A stretch of 37,923 nt of DNA, from the NCBI RefSeq assembly GCF_005889715.1, contig NZ_VCKW01000055.1:1-37923 (forward strand), written 5' to 3'. Both the position numbers and the translations under genes were made by a program. The stretch is from Actinomadura soli. GTDB taxonomy: Bacteria; Actinomycetota; Actinomycetes; Streptosporangiales; Streptosporangiaceae. A model generated the notes under the pieces. It worked only from the letters and a program-made list of their open reading frames with translations. It ran no database searches and was not told where the DNA came from. Numbering within the stretch: position 1 is the first letter of the stretch; each line of letters begins with the position of its first letter. This document shows, one piece after another, positions 14,629 to 22,064 of the stretch.

Positions 14629-15123
14629 ATGAGCAAGCAGGCCGCCCCCGCCGGCGACGCGCACGGCGTCGACGAGGTCACCTCGGCGGTGCTGACCGCG
14701 TCCCGGCTGCTGGTGGCGATCTCCGTGCGGTCCCTCGCCGCCGTCGAGGACGCCGTCACGCTCCCGCAGTTCCGGCTCCTGGTCGTGCTGTCCGCGCAGG
14801 GGCCGCTCAAGCTCGTCACGCTCGCCGGGCTGCTGGAGGTCAACCCGTCCACCGCCATGCGGATGGTGGACCGGCTCGCCGCCGCCGGGCTGCTGGACCG
14901 GCAGGCCAGCCCCGACAGCGGCCGCGAGGTCCGCATCCAGCTCACCGCCGCCGGCCGCGCCATCGTCGACGACGTCACCGCCCGCCGCCGGGCCGACATC
15001 GCCGAGATCGTCGCCCGGATGCCGCCCGGGCAGCGGCGCACCCTCGTCGCCGCCCTGCGCGCCTTCACCGAGGCGGGCGGGGAGCCTCCGGCCACCACCC
15101 TCGTCCCGCTCGGCTGGACCTGA
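14629..15123 (+). CDS. MarR-family transcriptional regulator
   Basis: Homodimeric winged-helix regulator of 164 residues, a normal MarR length. The N-terminal helices (TSAVLTASRLLVAISVRSLAAVE) lead to the winged helix LPQFRLLVVLSAQGPLKLVTLAGLLEVNPSTAMRMVDRLAAAGLLDRQASPDSGREVRIQLTAAG. The DSGREVRI wing is the MarR signature, here with DSGRE in place of the usual D-x-R. The ligand is unknown. It is divergent from the ArsR-like gene, and the next gene downstream, 112 bp away, encodes a lipoprotein whose promoter region contains short dyads (15184-15210). Confidence 0.9.
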   Translation: MSKQAAPAGDAHGVDEVTSAVLTASRLLVAISVRSLAAVEDAVTLPQFRLLVVLSAQGPLKLVTLAGLLEVNPSTAMRMVDRLAAAGLLDRQASPDSGREVRIQLTAAGRAIVDDVTARRRADIAEIVARMPPGQRRTLVAALRAFTEAGGEPPATTLVPLGWT

Positions 15124-15183
15124 CACCCGCGACGCCCGCCCCTTCAACGAAGTCCGCCCGCCGTCGAACCCCGCCGGGCCGAC

Positions 15184-15210
15184 GTGCGTACAGCCCAGGT
15201 GACGCACCTC
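15184..15210. promoter_or_regulatory. Short dyads upstream of the DUF4142 lipoprotein gene
   Basis: GTGCGT (15184-15189) and ACGCAC (15202-15207) are inverted, and AGGTG-ACG-CACCT (15198-15210) is an overlapping smaller dyad. They lie 26-52 bp before the start codon and could be an operator for the neighbouring MarR protein. Weak evidence. Confidence 0.25.
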
Positions 15211-15235
15211 CCCTCGACCGGAAGGACGGCGGCGG

Positions 15236-15952
15236 ATGCGAACACCCCGGCCGATCCCCGTGGCGGCGCCCGTGGCCCTGTGCGGGCTGGCGGCGTCGCT
15301 GCTCCTCGGCGGCTGCACCGCGCTGGCCCGCCAGTCCGGCGACGGAGGAGCGCAGCCCGCGCAGGTCGCGGCGGAGAACGCGCGCCAGGCCACCGTCACC
15401 ACCGAGTGGGGGCCGCTCGGCCCCGCCGACCGCGCCCTCATCGTCAAGGTCCGCGAGGCGGGGCTGTGGGAGATCCCCGTCGGCCGGGAGGCCGCGCGCC
15501 GCGCCGCCCGGCCCGCCACCCAGCGCAACCTCGCCGAGATCGCCCGCCAGCACGAGCGGCTGGACGAGCTGGCCCGCGGGATCGCCGCGCAGCTGAACGT
15601 CCCGCTGCCGGACCGGCCGACCGCCGAGCAGCAGAGCTGGATGTCGGAGATCGGCGGCAAGTCCGGCACCGAGTACGACAAGACGGCAGTGGCGCGGCTG
15701 CGGGTGGCGCACGGCCAGATCTACCCGCAGATCGCCGCCGTCCGCGCCAGCACCCGCAACACCCTCGTCCGGCAGTTCGCCAAGCAGTGCGAGACCTTCG
15801 TCCACACCCACATGACGCTGCTGGAGGGGACCGGCTTCGTCACCGTCGACGCGCTGCCCGACCCGCCCGCCGTGACCGGCGCGCCCGAGCCCGGCAGCCC
15901 GAACCAGCGGCGGACGCCCGCGCCCGCCGCCACCTCCGTGATCAGGGACTGA
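15236..15952 (+). CDS. DUF4142 lipoprotein
   Basis: Predicted membrane-anchored lipoprotein of 238 residues. The signal peptide runs MRTPRPIPVAAPVALCGLAA to a lipobox LGGC with the lipidated Cys at 27. The mature part is a helical DUF4142 domain: GPLGPADRALIVKVREAGLWEIPVGREAARRAARPATQRNLAEIARQHERLDELARGIAAQL, then a second half with VARLRVAHGQIYPQIAAVRAS and KQCETFVHTHMTLLEGTG. The Pro-rich C-terminus is probably disordered. GGAAGGA lies before the ATG. The function of DUF4142 proteins is not known; they are usually extracytoplasmic. Confidence 0.88.
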   Translation: MRTPRPIPVAAPVALCGLAASLLLGGCTALARQSGDGGAQPAQVAAENARQATVTTEWGPLGPADRALIVKVREAGLWEIPVGREAARRAARPATQRNLAEIARQHERLDELARGIAAQLNVPLPDRPTAEQQSWMSEIGGKSGTEYDKTAVARLRVAHGQIYPQIAAVRASTRNTLVRQFAKQCETFVHTHMTLLEGTGFVTVDALPDPPAVTGAPEPGSPNQRRTPAPAATSVIRD

Positions 15953-15968
15953 GCGCGCGCGGGCGGTG

Positions 15969-16850
15969 TCAGACCCGGGCGTCCAGCTCGGCGAGCAGCG
16001 CCCGGAGCGTCGCGCCGAGCGGCGCGTCCAGCGTGACCAGGGCGTGCTCGTCGCCCCTGGTCGCGCCCCGGTTGACGATCGCGACCGGCACGCCGTGCCC
16101 GGCCGCGTGCCGGACGAACCGGTACCCCGACAGCACCGTCAGCGACGACCCGAGCACCAGCAGCGCGCCCGCCGCCTCCGTGAGCGCGAAGCAGTCCCGC
16201 ACCCGGCCCGGCGGGACGTTCTCCCCGAAGAAGATCACGTCGGGTTTGAGGACGCCGCCGCACCGCTCGCAGTCCACGACCCGGAACGCCCCGGTCTCCG
16301 CGTCGCCGAGCACGGCGTCGCCGTCCGGGTTGACGATGCCGGGGGCGGCGGCGCGGGCGTCCCAGCCCGGGTTCGCGCCCCGCAGGCGCTCGTCCAGCCG
16401 CGCGCGCGGCGTCCGGTCGCCGCAGGCCAGGCAGACCACCCGGTCCAGAGCCCCGTGCAGCTCGACGACGCCGTCGGCGCCCGCGGCCTGCTGCAGGCCG
16501 TCGACGTTCTGGGTGATGATCCCCGCGACCAGGCCCCGGCGCGCCAGCTCCGCCACCGCGCGGTGCCCGTCGTTCGGACGCGCCGCCGCGATGTGCCGCC
16601 ACCCCAGGTGGCTCCGCGCCCAGTACCTGCGGCGCGCCGCCTCCGACCCGGTGAACGTCTGGTACGTCATCGGCTCGGCGCGGCGCCGGCGCCCCGTCTC
16701 CCCGCGGTAGTCGGGGATGCCCGACTCGGTCGACAGGCCCGCGCCGCTCAGCACCACCACGTCGCCGTCCGAGACGAGGTCGGCCAGCGCCCGCAGCCCC
16801 GCCCCCGCGTCCGTCCCGTCGCCGGTGAACCGGCCCTCTACCTGCGTCAC
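15969..16850 (-). CDS. Sir2-family NAD-dependent deacetylase (sirtuin)
   Basis: Removes acyl groups from lysines using NAD, releasing nicotinamide. Motifs (numbering from the GTG at 16850): GAGLSTESGIPDYRG (36-50), TQNVDG (113-118), catalytic His132 in ELHG, zinc cysteines C140 and C143 (CLAC), the second pair in DCERCGG, GSSLTV, and VNRG for NAD binding. About 293 residues, normal for actinobacterial sirtuins. The start is uncertain: GTGs at 16850, 16865 and 16868 are all in frame and no clear ribosome-binding site or -10 decides between them. The frame stays open far upstream, but that part is antisense to the glycosidase gene. Confidence 0.9.
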   Translation of the reverse strand: MTQVEGRFTGDGTDAGAGLRALADLVSDGDVVVLSGAGLSTESGIPDYRGETGRRRRAEPMTYQTFTGSEAARRRYWARSHLGWRHIAAARPNDGHRAVAELARRGLVAGIITQNVDGLQQAAGADGVVELHGALDRVVCLACGDRTPRARLDERLRGANPGWDARAAAPGIVNPDGDAVLGDAETGAFRVVDCERCGGVLKPDVIFFGENVPPGRVRDCFALTEAAGALLVLGSSLTVLSGYRFVRHAAGHGVPVAIVNRGATRGDEHALVTLDAPLGATLRALLAELDARV

Positions 16851-16949
16851 CCCTCCATGGTGCACGACGGCGCCCGATGACCGCCCCGCCCGGCGGTCCT
16901 TGATCGTCGGCCGTCCGGGGCGGTGACGGCGGAGCCCCCGCGCGGGTGC

Positions 16950-16955
16950 TACGTT
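16950..16955 (+). promoter_or_regulatory. -10 element of a leaderless promoter for the first GH4 gene
   Basis: TACGTT is six bases before the ATG at 16962. No clear -35 or ribosome-binding site is visible. Confidence 0.45.
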
Positions 16956-16961
16956 CCGCGC

Positions 16962-18353
16962 ATGAAGCTGGCCATTCTCGGCGGCGGCGGGTTCCGGGTG
17001 CCGCACGTGTACGAGGCGCTGCTGCGCGACCGCGGCGTCCCGCGGATCGGCGAGGTCTGGCTGTACGACACCGACGCCGGACGCCTGGAGGCCATGGCCG
17101 CGGTCCTCGCCGCGCTCGCGGACGGCGCCCGGCGCGGCGGCGCGCAGGCGCCGGAGGTGTTCACCGCCACCGGCCTGGACCGCGCGCTGGACGGCGCCGA
17201 CTTCGTCTTCTCCGCGATCCGCGTCGGCGGCACCGCCGGCCGCGTCCGCGACGAGCGCGTCGCGCTCGACCTGAACGTCCTCGGGCAGGAGACCACCGGC
17301 CCAGGCGGCCTCGCCTACGGCCTGCGGACCGTTCCCGTCATGACGCGGATCGCGCGCCGGGTCGAGGCGCTCGCGCCGGACGCCTACGTCATCAACTTCA
17401 CCAACCCCGCGGGCATGATCACCGAGGCGATGCAGGCCGTGCTCGGCGACCGGGTCCTCGGCGTGTGCGACACCCCGTCCGGGCTCGGGTTCCGCGTCGC
17501 CGCCGCGCTCGGCCTCGACCCGTCCCGCCTCCGGCTCGACTACGTCGGCCTGAACCACCTCGGCTGGACGCGCCGCGTCCTGCACGACGGCGCGGACGTG
17601 CTGCCCGCCGTCCTCGCCGACGACGCCCTGCTCGGCGCCCTGGAGGAGGGCGTGGTGTTCGGCCGCGACTGGCTCCGCGACCTCGGGATGATCCCCAACG
17701 AGTACCTGTACTACTTCTACTTCAACCGGGAGGCGGTGCGCGCCACCCTCGACGCGCCGCGGACCCGCGGGGAGTTCCTCGCCGCGCAGCAGGCCGCGTT
17801 CTACGAGCGCGCGGCCCCGCTGGCGAACCGGTCCGGCGGCGGCGCGGCGTTGGAGCTGTGGCGCGAGACCGTCGCCGCCCGCAGCGCGAGCTACATGGCC
17901 GAGATGAAGGGCGCGGCGACCGGCACCGAGCTGGCCGGCCACGCCGGAGTCGATCCCGTCGACGAGGGCTACGCCGGTGTCGCGGTGAGGGTGATGGCCG
18001 CGATCAGCCGCGACGAGCCCGCCACCATGATCCTCAACGTGCGGAACGGGGCGACGGTCACCGCGCTGCCGCCCGACGCGGTGGTCGAGGTGCCGGTTCG
18101 GGTGGACGCGGGCGGCGTCCACCCCCTGGCCCTCACCCAACCCGACCTGGCCCAGACGGGGCTGATGCAGCAGGTGAAGGCCGTCGAGCGGCTGACGATC
18201 GGGGCCGCGCTGACCGGCTCGCGGGCCGACGCCGCCACGGCGTTCGCGCTGCACCCCCTGGTCGACTCCGTGTCCGTCGGACGGCGGCTCTTGGACGGCT
18301 ACATCGCCCGCATCCCGGAGGTCGCGGCCGTGTTCGCGGTGGAGGCCCGCTGA
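16962..18353 (+). CDS. Family 4 glycoside hydrolase (6-phospho-glycosidase type), copy 1
   Basis: NAD- and divalent-metal-dependent glycosidase that uses a redox-elimination mechanism; 463 residues. The N-terminal Rossmann segment is MKLAILGGGGFRVPHVYEALL with the following D-acid in LYDTDAGR. Further conserved segments: GQETTGPGGLAYGLRTVPV, INFTNPAGMITEAM, the metal-site Cys in GVCDTPSG, and YVGLNHLGWTRRV with the second metal ligand His. GLNHLGW fits 6-phospho-beta-glucosidases, but the CDTP motif differs from the CNVA/CNVP form of the second copy (33526-34782). The substrate is therefore unsettled. No sugar transporter or PTS gene is adjacent, and the gene stands alone, divergent from the sirtuin. 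Confidence 0.88.
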   Translation: MKLAILGGGGFRVPHVYEALLRDRGVPRIGEVWLYDTDAGRLEAMAAVLAALADGARRGGAQAPEVFTATGLDRALDGADFVFSAIRVGGTAGRVRDERVALDLNVLGQETTGPGGLAYGLRTVPVMTRIARRVEALAPDAYVINFTNPAGMITEAMQAVLGDRVLGVCDTPSGLGFRVAAALGLDPSRLRLDYVGLNHLGWTRRVLHDGADVLPAVLADDALLGALEEGVVFGRDWLRDLGMIPNEYLYYFYFNREAVRATLDAPRTRGEFLAAQQAAFYERAAPLANRSGGGAALELWRETVAARSASYMAEMKGAATGTELAGHAGVDPVDEGYAGVAVRVMAAISRDEPATMILNVRNGATVTALPPDAVVEVPVRVDAGGVHPLALTQPDLAQTGLMQQVKAVERLTIGAALTGSRADAATAFALHPLVDSVSVGRRLLDGYIARIPEVAAVFAVEAR

Positions 18354-18369
18354 CCCCGCCGAAGCGGGG
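18354..18369 (+). terminator. Hairpin immediately after the GH4 copy 1 stop codon
   Basis: CCCCGC-CGAA-GCGGGG, a 6-bp stem with a stable tetraloop, begins on the base after the TGA. The next gene is convergent, stopping at 18399. Confidence 0.5.
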
Positions 18370-18398
18370 ATCGCCGAGCCGCCTCCCCGGGAGACCGG

Positions 18399-19376
18399 CT
18401 ACCGGCTCGCGGGGGCCGCGGAACCGCCGAGCGCGCCGCGGTGCCGGGGGAGGCGGCCGGAACCGGTCGTCAGGGCCAGGCCCGCGGCCAGGGCGAACAG
18501 GCCGGCGCCGAGGAAGGTCAGCGGGACGATGGTCTCCAGCAGCCGGATCTTGGCCGCCCCGTCGTCGGACTTCGCGAGCAGGGACATCCGCGACTCGGGC
18601 GTCATCCTGAGGTCCAGGTCGGCGACCACGAGGCTGCCCGCGCCGCCCTGCTGGGGCCGCAGCGTCGACACCACGTGCCGCTGCTGGTCGATGGGGGCGC
18701 CGGTCCGCGGGTCGATCCAGTACGTGGAGTCCGACCGCTGGTAGCGGTCGACCTGCACGGGCGCGCCGCCCTTGGGGAGGCCGAGCAGTTCGGGGGGCAC
18801 GGCGGGAAGCTCGCTGGGGATCTTGGTGTCCGGGACGCTCTGCACGAACCGGTAGGTGCGGACGCCGTTGCGGCGCTCCTCCCCGGCGAAGGTGATCGGC
18901 CAGGCGCGCCGGGTCCCGGTGTCGAAGAGCTGAAGGCCCTTCTTCTCCACCTCCACCGGCCAGAACAGGCCGATCCCTGACTGCCGGACGCTCTTGTCGT
19001 TCTCCACGGCCGCGCCGCAGCAGTTCGTGAGCCGCGCCGTGCGGCGGTCGAAGGCGAGCCGCTGCTTCTGCAACTCGATCGTGACGCCGTTCGCGGTGTC
19101 CTCGATGACCGTGGTGGAGTCCCACACGGCGACCCCGTCCTCCTGGGCCTTCACGTCGGCCCGGATGGTGTTGGTCGCCGTCACGGTGGCGCCGGTCCGC
19201 GGGGTGAGCCTCCCGGCGTCGAAGTAGGAGGCGCCGTCGGCCCGCAGCCGCGTGACCTGGTAGAAGTCCGTCGGCGCGCCGATCAGCGTCGGGGCGATGT
19301 AATAGCGCGCGAGGACGAACCCCGCCAGCATGAACGCGCCGATGCCGATGAGGGTGAAGCCAATGGTCCTTCGCAT
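18399..19376 (-). CDS. DUF3068 membrane-anchored protein
   Basis: Conserved actinobacterial protein of 325 residues, also annotated as 'porin PorA family' in databases by name only. One N-terminal membrane helix (IGFTLIGIGAFMLAGFVLAR), a large extracytoplasmic region with typical DUF3068 segments (GAPTDFYQVTRLRADG, ATNTIRADV, GIGLFWPVEVEKKGLQLFD, DSTYWIDPRTGAPIDQQRHVV), and a second membrane helix near the end (IVPLTFLGAGLFALAAGLAL). Both ends are probably cytoplasmic. A GGGAGG ribosome-binding site precedes the ATG at 19376. Function unknown; the beta-strand-rich outer region suggests binding at the cell envelope. Confidence 0.85.
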   Translation of the reverse strand: MRRTIGFTLIGIGAFMLAGFVLARYYIAPTLIGAPTDFYQVTRLRADGASYFDAGRLTPRTGATVTATNTIRADVKAQEDGVAVWDSTTVIEDTANGVTIELQKQRLAFDRRTARLTNCCGAAVENDKSVRQSGIGLFWPVEVEKKGLQLFDTGTRRAWPITFAGEERRNGVRTYRFVQSVPDTKIPSELPAVPPELLGLPKGGAPVQVDRYQRSDSTYWIDPRTGAPIDQQRHVVSTLRPQQGGAGSLVVADLDLRMTPESRMSLLAKSDDGAAKIRLLETIVPLTFLGAGLFALAAGLALTTGSGRLPRHRGALGGSAAPASR

Positions 19377-19501
19377 TGCGGCCTCCCAGGAACGCGGCGA
19401 AAGTCAAACGGGTGCGCGCACAGTCCCACAAAGGCCGCGGGACTGGCCAGAGGGCGACGAAATGCTTTTCGCATTGTGATAGAGGCGGGTGTGAGCGGCC
19501 G

Positions 19502-19539
19502 TTTACGCGGAGGTGACACCAGGGACGTCCGGGGGAAAT
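19502..19539 (+). promoter_or_regulatory. Possible GlnR-type box upstream of nirB
   Basis: Four pentamers occur with constant 6-bp gaps: TTTAC, GTGAC, GACGT and GAAAT. The 11-bp phasing is that of the actinobacterial GlnR box (gTnAC-n6-GaAAC repeated), but only the first and last units match well. The array is centred about 42 bp before the presumed nirB transcription start, where an activator would sit. Weak but worth testing. Confidence 0.3.
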
Positions 19540-19549
19540 GGGCGCCGTC

Positions 19550-19555
19550 CAGAAT
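19550..19555 (+). promoter_or_regulatory. -10 element of a leaderless nirB promoter
   Basis: CAGAAT lies seven bases before the ATG at 19563. No ribosome-binding site is seen, in line with the other leaderless genes here. Confidence 0.4.
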
Positions 19556-19562
19556 CGGCCGC

Positions 19563-22064
19563 ATGGGAGCCGACAGCGAACCGAGCAGGCGGCTGGTCGT
19601 GGCCGGCCACGGCCCGTCCGCGCACCGCCTGGTGGAGGCCCTGCGCGAGCGCGTCGCCGGCCGGACCTGGACGATCACCGTCATCGGCGAGGAGCCCCGC
19701 CCGGCCTACGACCGGGTGGCGCTGACAACGCATTTGGAGGGCGCCGACCTCGCCTTTCCCGAGCACGGCGACGAGGTCACCGTCGTCACCGGCGAGCGCG
19801 TCACCGCCGTCGACCGCGCCGCCCGGACGGTCACCACATCGGCGGGGCGCGTCGCCGCCTACGACGCGCTCGTCCTGGCCACGGGGTCGGCGCCGTTCGT
19901 CCCGCCGGTGCAGGGACGCGACCTGCCGGGCGTGTTCGCCTACCGCACCGTCGACGACCTGGACGCCCTCCGCGCGTACGCGGGGGGCAGGAGTACCGCC
20001 GCCGTCATCGGCGGCGGGCTCCTCGGGCTGGAGGCGGCCCGCGCGCTCCAGGGCCTCGGCCTGCGCGGCGCCGTCGTGGAGGTCGCGCCGTGGCTGATGC
20101 CGCGCCAGCTCGACGAGGGCGGGGGCGCGATGCTGCGCCGCCACATCGAGGGACTCGGCCTTGCCGTCCACACGGGCGTCCCGGTGCGGGCCCTGGAGGC
20201 GGGGGAGGACGGCGCGGTCCGGCGCGTCGTGCTCGCGGACGGCGGGGCGATCGGCGCCGAGGTCGTCGTGTTCTCCGCGGGCGTCCGGCCCCGCGACGAG
20301 CTGGCCCGCGCCTGCGGCCTGCCGGTGGGGGAGCGCGGCGGGATCGTCGTGGACGCGGCGTGCCGCACCGAGGACCCGGCCGTCTGGGCGATCGGCGAAT
20401 GCGCCCTCATCGGCGGCGCCGTGTACGGGCTGGCCGGGCCGTGCTTCGCCATGGCGGAGGTCGTCGCCGACCGGCTGCTGTCGGACGCGAGCAGGGCCGT
20501 GTTCGACGGCGCCGACACGTCCGCGAAGCTCAAGCTCATGGGCGTGGACGTCGCCTCCTTCGGCGACCCGTCCGCCGGGCCCGGGCGGGACGCGCTCAGC
20601 GTCACCTACACCGACCCCGTCGCGGGCGTCTACAAGAAGCTCGTCGTCAGCGACGACGCGCGGACGCTCCTCGGCGGCGTCCTCGTCGGCGACGCCGAGC
20701 CGTACGGGACGCTCCGCGCCCACATCGGGCGCGGCCTGCCCGGCGCCCCCGACCGGATGCTGTTCGGCGGCACCGAACCGGCGGGCGGCGACCTGCCCGG
20801 CGCGGCGGTCGTCTGCTCGTGCAACAACGTCACCGCCGACGGCGTCCGCCGCGCGATCTCCGAGCACTCCCTCACCGACGTCCCGGCCGTGAAGGACCGC
20901 ACGCGCGCCGGGACGAGCTGCGGAAGCTGCGTCCCCCTGCTGAAGCGGATCCTGGACGCCGAGCTGACCGCCGCCGGGATCGAGGTCGGCACGGCCCTCT
21001 GCGAGCACTTCGGCCACAGCCGCGCCGAGCTGTTCGACATCGTCCGGACGGAGCGGATCACGAGCTTCACCCGGCTCATCGAGGAGCACGGGACGGGCCG
21101 CGGCTGCGACATCTGCAAGCCCGCCGTCGCGTCCATCCTGGCGAGCCTCGGCAACGGGCACGTCCTGGCGGGCGAGCAGGCCGCGCTGCAGGACACCAAC
21201 GACCACTTCCTGGCGAACCTGCAGAAGAACGGCACGTACTCGGTGGTGCCGCGCGTCCCCGGCGGCGAGATCACCCCCGCCGGGCTCATCGCGATCGGCG
21301 AGGTCGCCCGCGACTTCGGCCTCTACACCAAGATCACCGGCGGGCAGCGGATCGACCTGTTCGGCGCCCGCGTCGAGCAGCTCCCCGAGATCTGGCGGCG
21401 GCTCGTGGCCGCCGGGTTCGAGTCCGGGCACGCCTACGGCAAGGCGCTGCGGACGGTGAAGTCGTGTGTCGGGTCCGCGTGGTGCCGCTACGGCGTCCAG
21501 GACTCGACGGCCATGGCGATCCGCCTCGAACTGCGGTACCGGGGGCTGCGCGCCCCGCACAAGCTGAAGTCCGCCGTGTCCGGATGCGCCCGCGAATGCG
21601 CCGAGGCGCAGAGCAAGGACTTCGGCGTCATCGCCACCGAGGACGGCTGGAACCTCTACCTCGCCGGGAACGGCGGCATGCGGCCCCGGCACGCCGACCT
21701 GTTCGCCACCGGCCTCGGCGACGACGAGCTGATCACCCTGATCGACCGGTTCCTGATGTACTACATCCGCACCGCCGACCGGCTGCAGCGCACCGCGACC
21801 TGGCTGGAGTCGCTCGACGGCGGTCTCGACCGCCTCCGCGAGGTCATCGTCGACGACCGCCTCGGCATCTGCGCCGACCTCGACGCCGCCATGGCCCGCC
21901 ATGTCGCCGCCTACTCCGACGAATGGCGCGGCACCCTGGACGACCCCGACCGGCTCCGCCGGTTCGTCTCGTTCGTCAACGCCCCGCGGACCCCGGACCC
22001 GAGCATCGGCTTCGGGATCGAGCGCGACCAGATCAAGCCCCTCCCGCTGGAGGTGAAGCGGTGA
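19563..22064 (+). CDS. nirB: NAD(P)H-dependent nitrite reductase, large subunit
   Basis: Reduces nitrite to ammonium in the cytoplasm with NAD(P)H, for assimilation or detoxification. 833 residues from the ATG at 19563, the usual NirB length; the upstream frame to 19476 is not needed. Domains in order: FAD/NAD Rossmann module (LVVAGHGPSAHRLVEAL; AVIGGGLLGLEAARAL), a BFD [2Fe-2S] domain with C418, C420, C453 and C456 (CSCNNV and SCGSC), and the C-terminal siroheme/[4Fe-4S] domain with C635-X5-C641 (CVGSAWC) and C675-X3-C679 (CARECAEAQSKDFG). All metal ligands are present. Downstream, instead of the usual nirD, an FAD/BFD oxidoreductase overlaps by 4 bp (GTGA). Confidence 0.95.
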   Translation: MGADSEPSRRLVVAGHGPSAHRLVEALRERVAGRTWTITVIGEEPRPAYDRVALTTHLEGADLAFPEHGDEVTVVTGERVTAVDRAARTVTTSAGRVAAYDALVLATGSAPFVPPVQGRDLPGVFAYRTVDDLDALRAYAGGRSTAAVIGGGLLGLEAARALQGLGLRGAVVEVAPWLMPRQLDEGGGAMLRRHIEGLGLAVHTGVPVRALEAGEDGAVRRVVLADGGAIGAEVVVFSAGVRPRDELARACGLPVGERGGIVVDAACRTEDPAVWAIGECALIGGAVYGLAGPCFAMAEVVADRLLSDASRAVFDGADTSAKLKLMGVDVASFGDPSAGPGRDALSVTYTDPVAGVYKKLVVSDDARTLLGGVLVGDAEPYGTLRAHIGRGLPGAPDRMLFGGTEPAGGDLPGAAVVCSCNNVTADGVRRAISEHSLTDVPAVKDRTRAGTSCGSCVPLLKRILDAELTAAGIEVGTALCEHFGHSRAELFDIVRTERITSFTRLIEEHGTGRGCDICKPAVASILASLGNGHVLAGEQAALQDTNDHFLANLQKNGTYSVVPRVPGGEITPAGLIAIGEVARDFGLYTKITGGQRIDLFGARVEQLPEIWRRLVAAGFESGHAYGKALRTVKSCVGSAWCRYGVQDSTAMAIRLELRYRGLRAPHKLKSAVSGCARECAEAQSKDFGVIATEDGWNLYLAGNGGMRPRHADLFATGLGDDELITLIDRFLMYYIRTADRLQRTATWLESLDGGLDRLREVIVDDRLGICADLDAAMARHVAAYSDEWRGTLDDPDRLRRFVSFVNAPRTPDPSIGFGIERDQIKPLPLEVKR

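Noticed and set aside
16851..18254. Upstream extension of the sirtuin frame antisense to the first GH4 gene
   Set aside because: Composition is that of a shadow frame, and sirtuin homology begins at about 16850.
19538..22060. A frame that would extend the FAD oxidoreductase upstream through all of nirB (1,332 codons total)
   Set aside because: The upstream part is the +2 frame of nirB with Arg/Gly/Pro-rich sequence. The real start is the GTG at 22061 with its GGAGGTGA ribosome-binding site.
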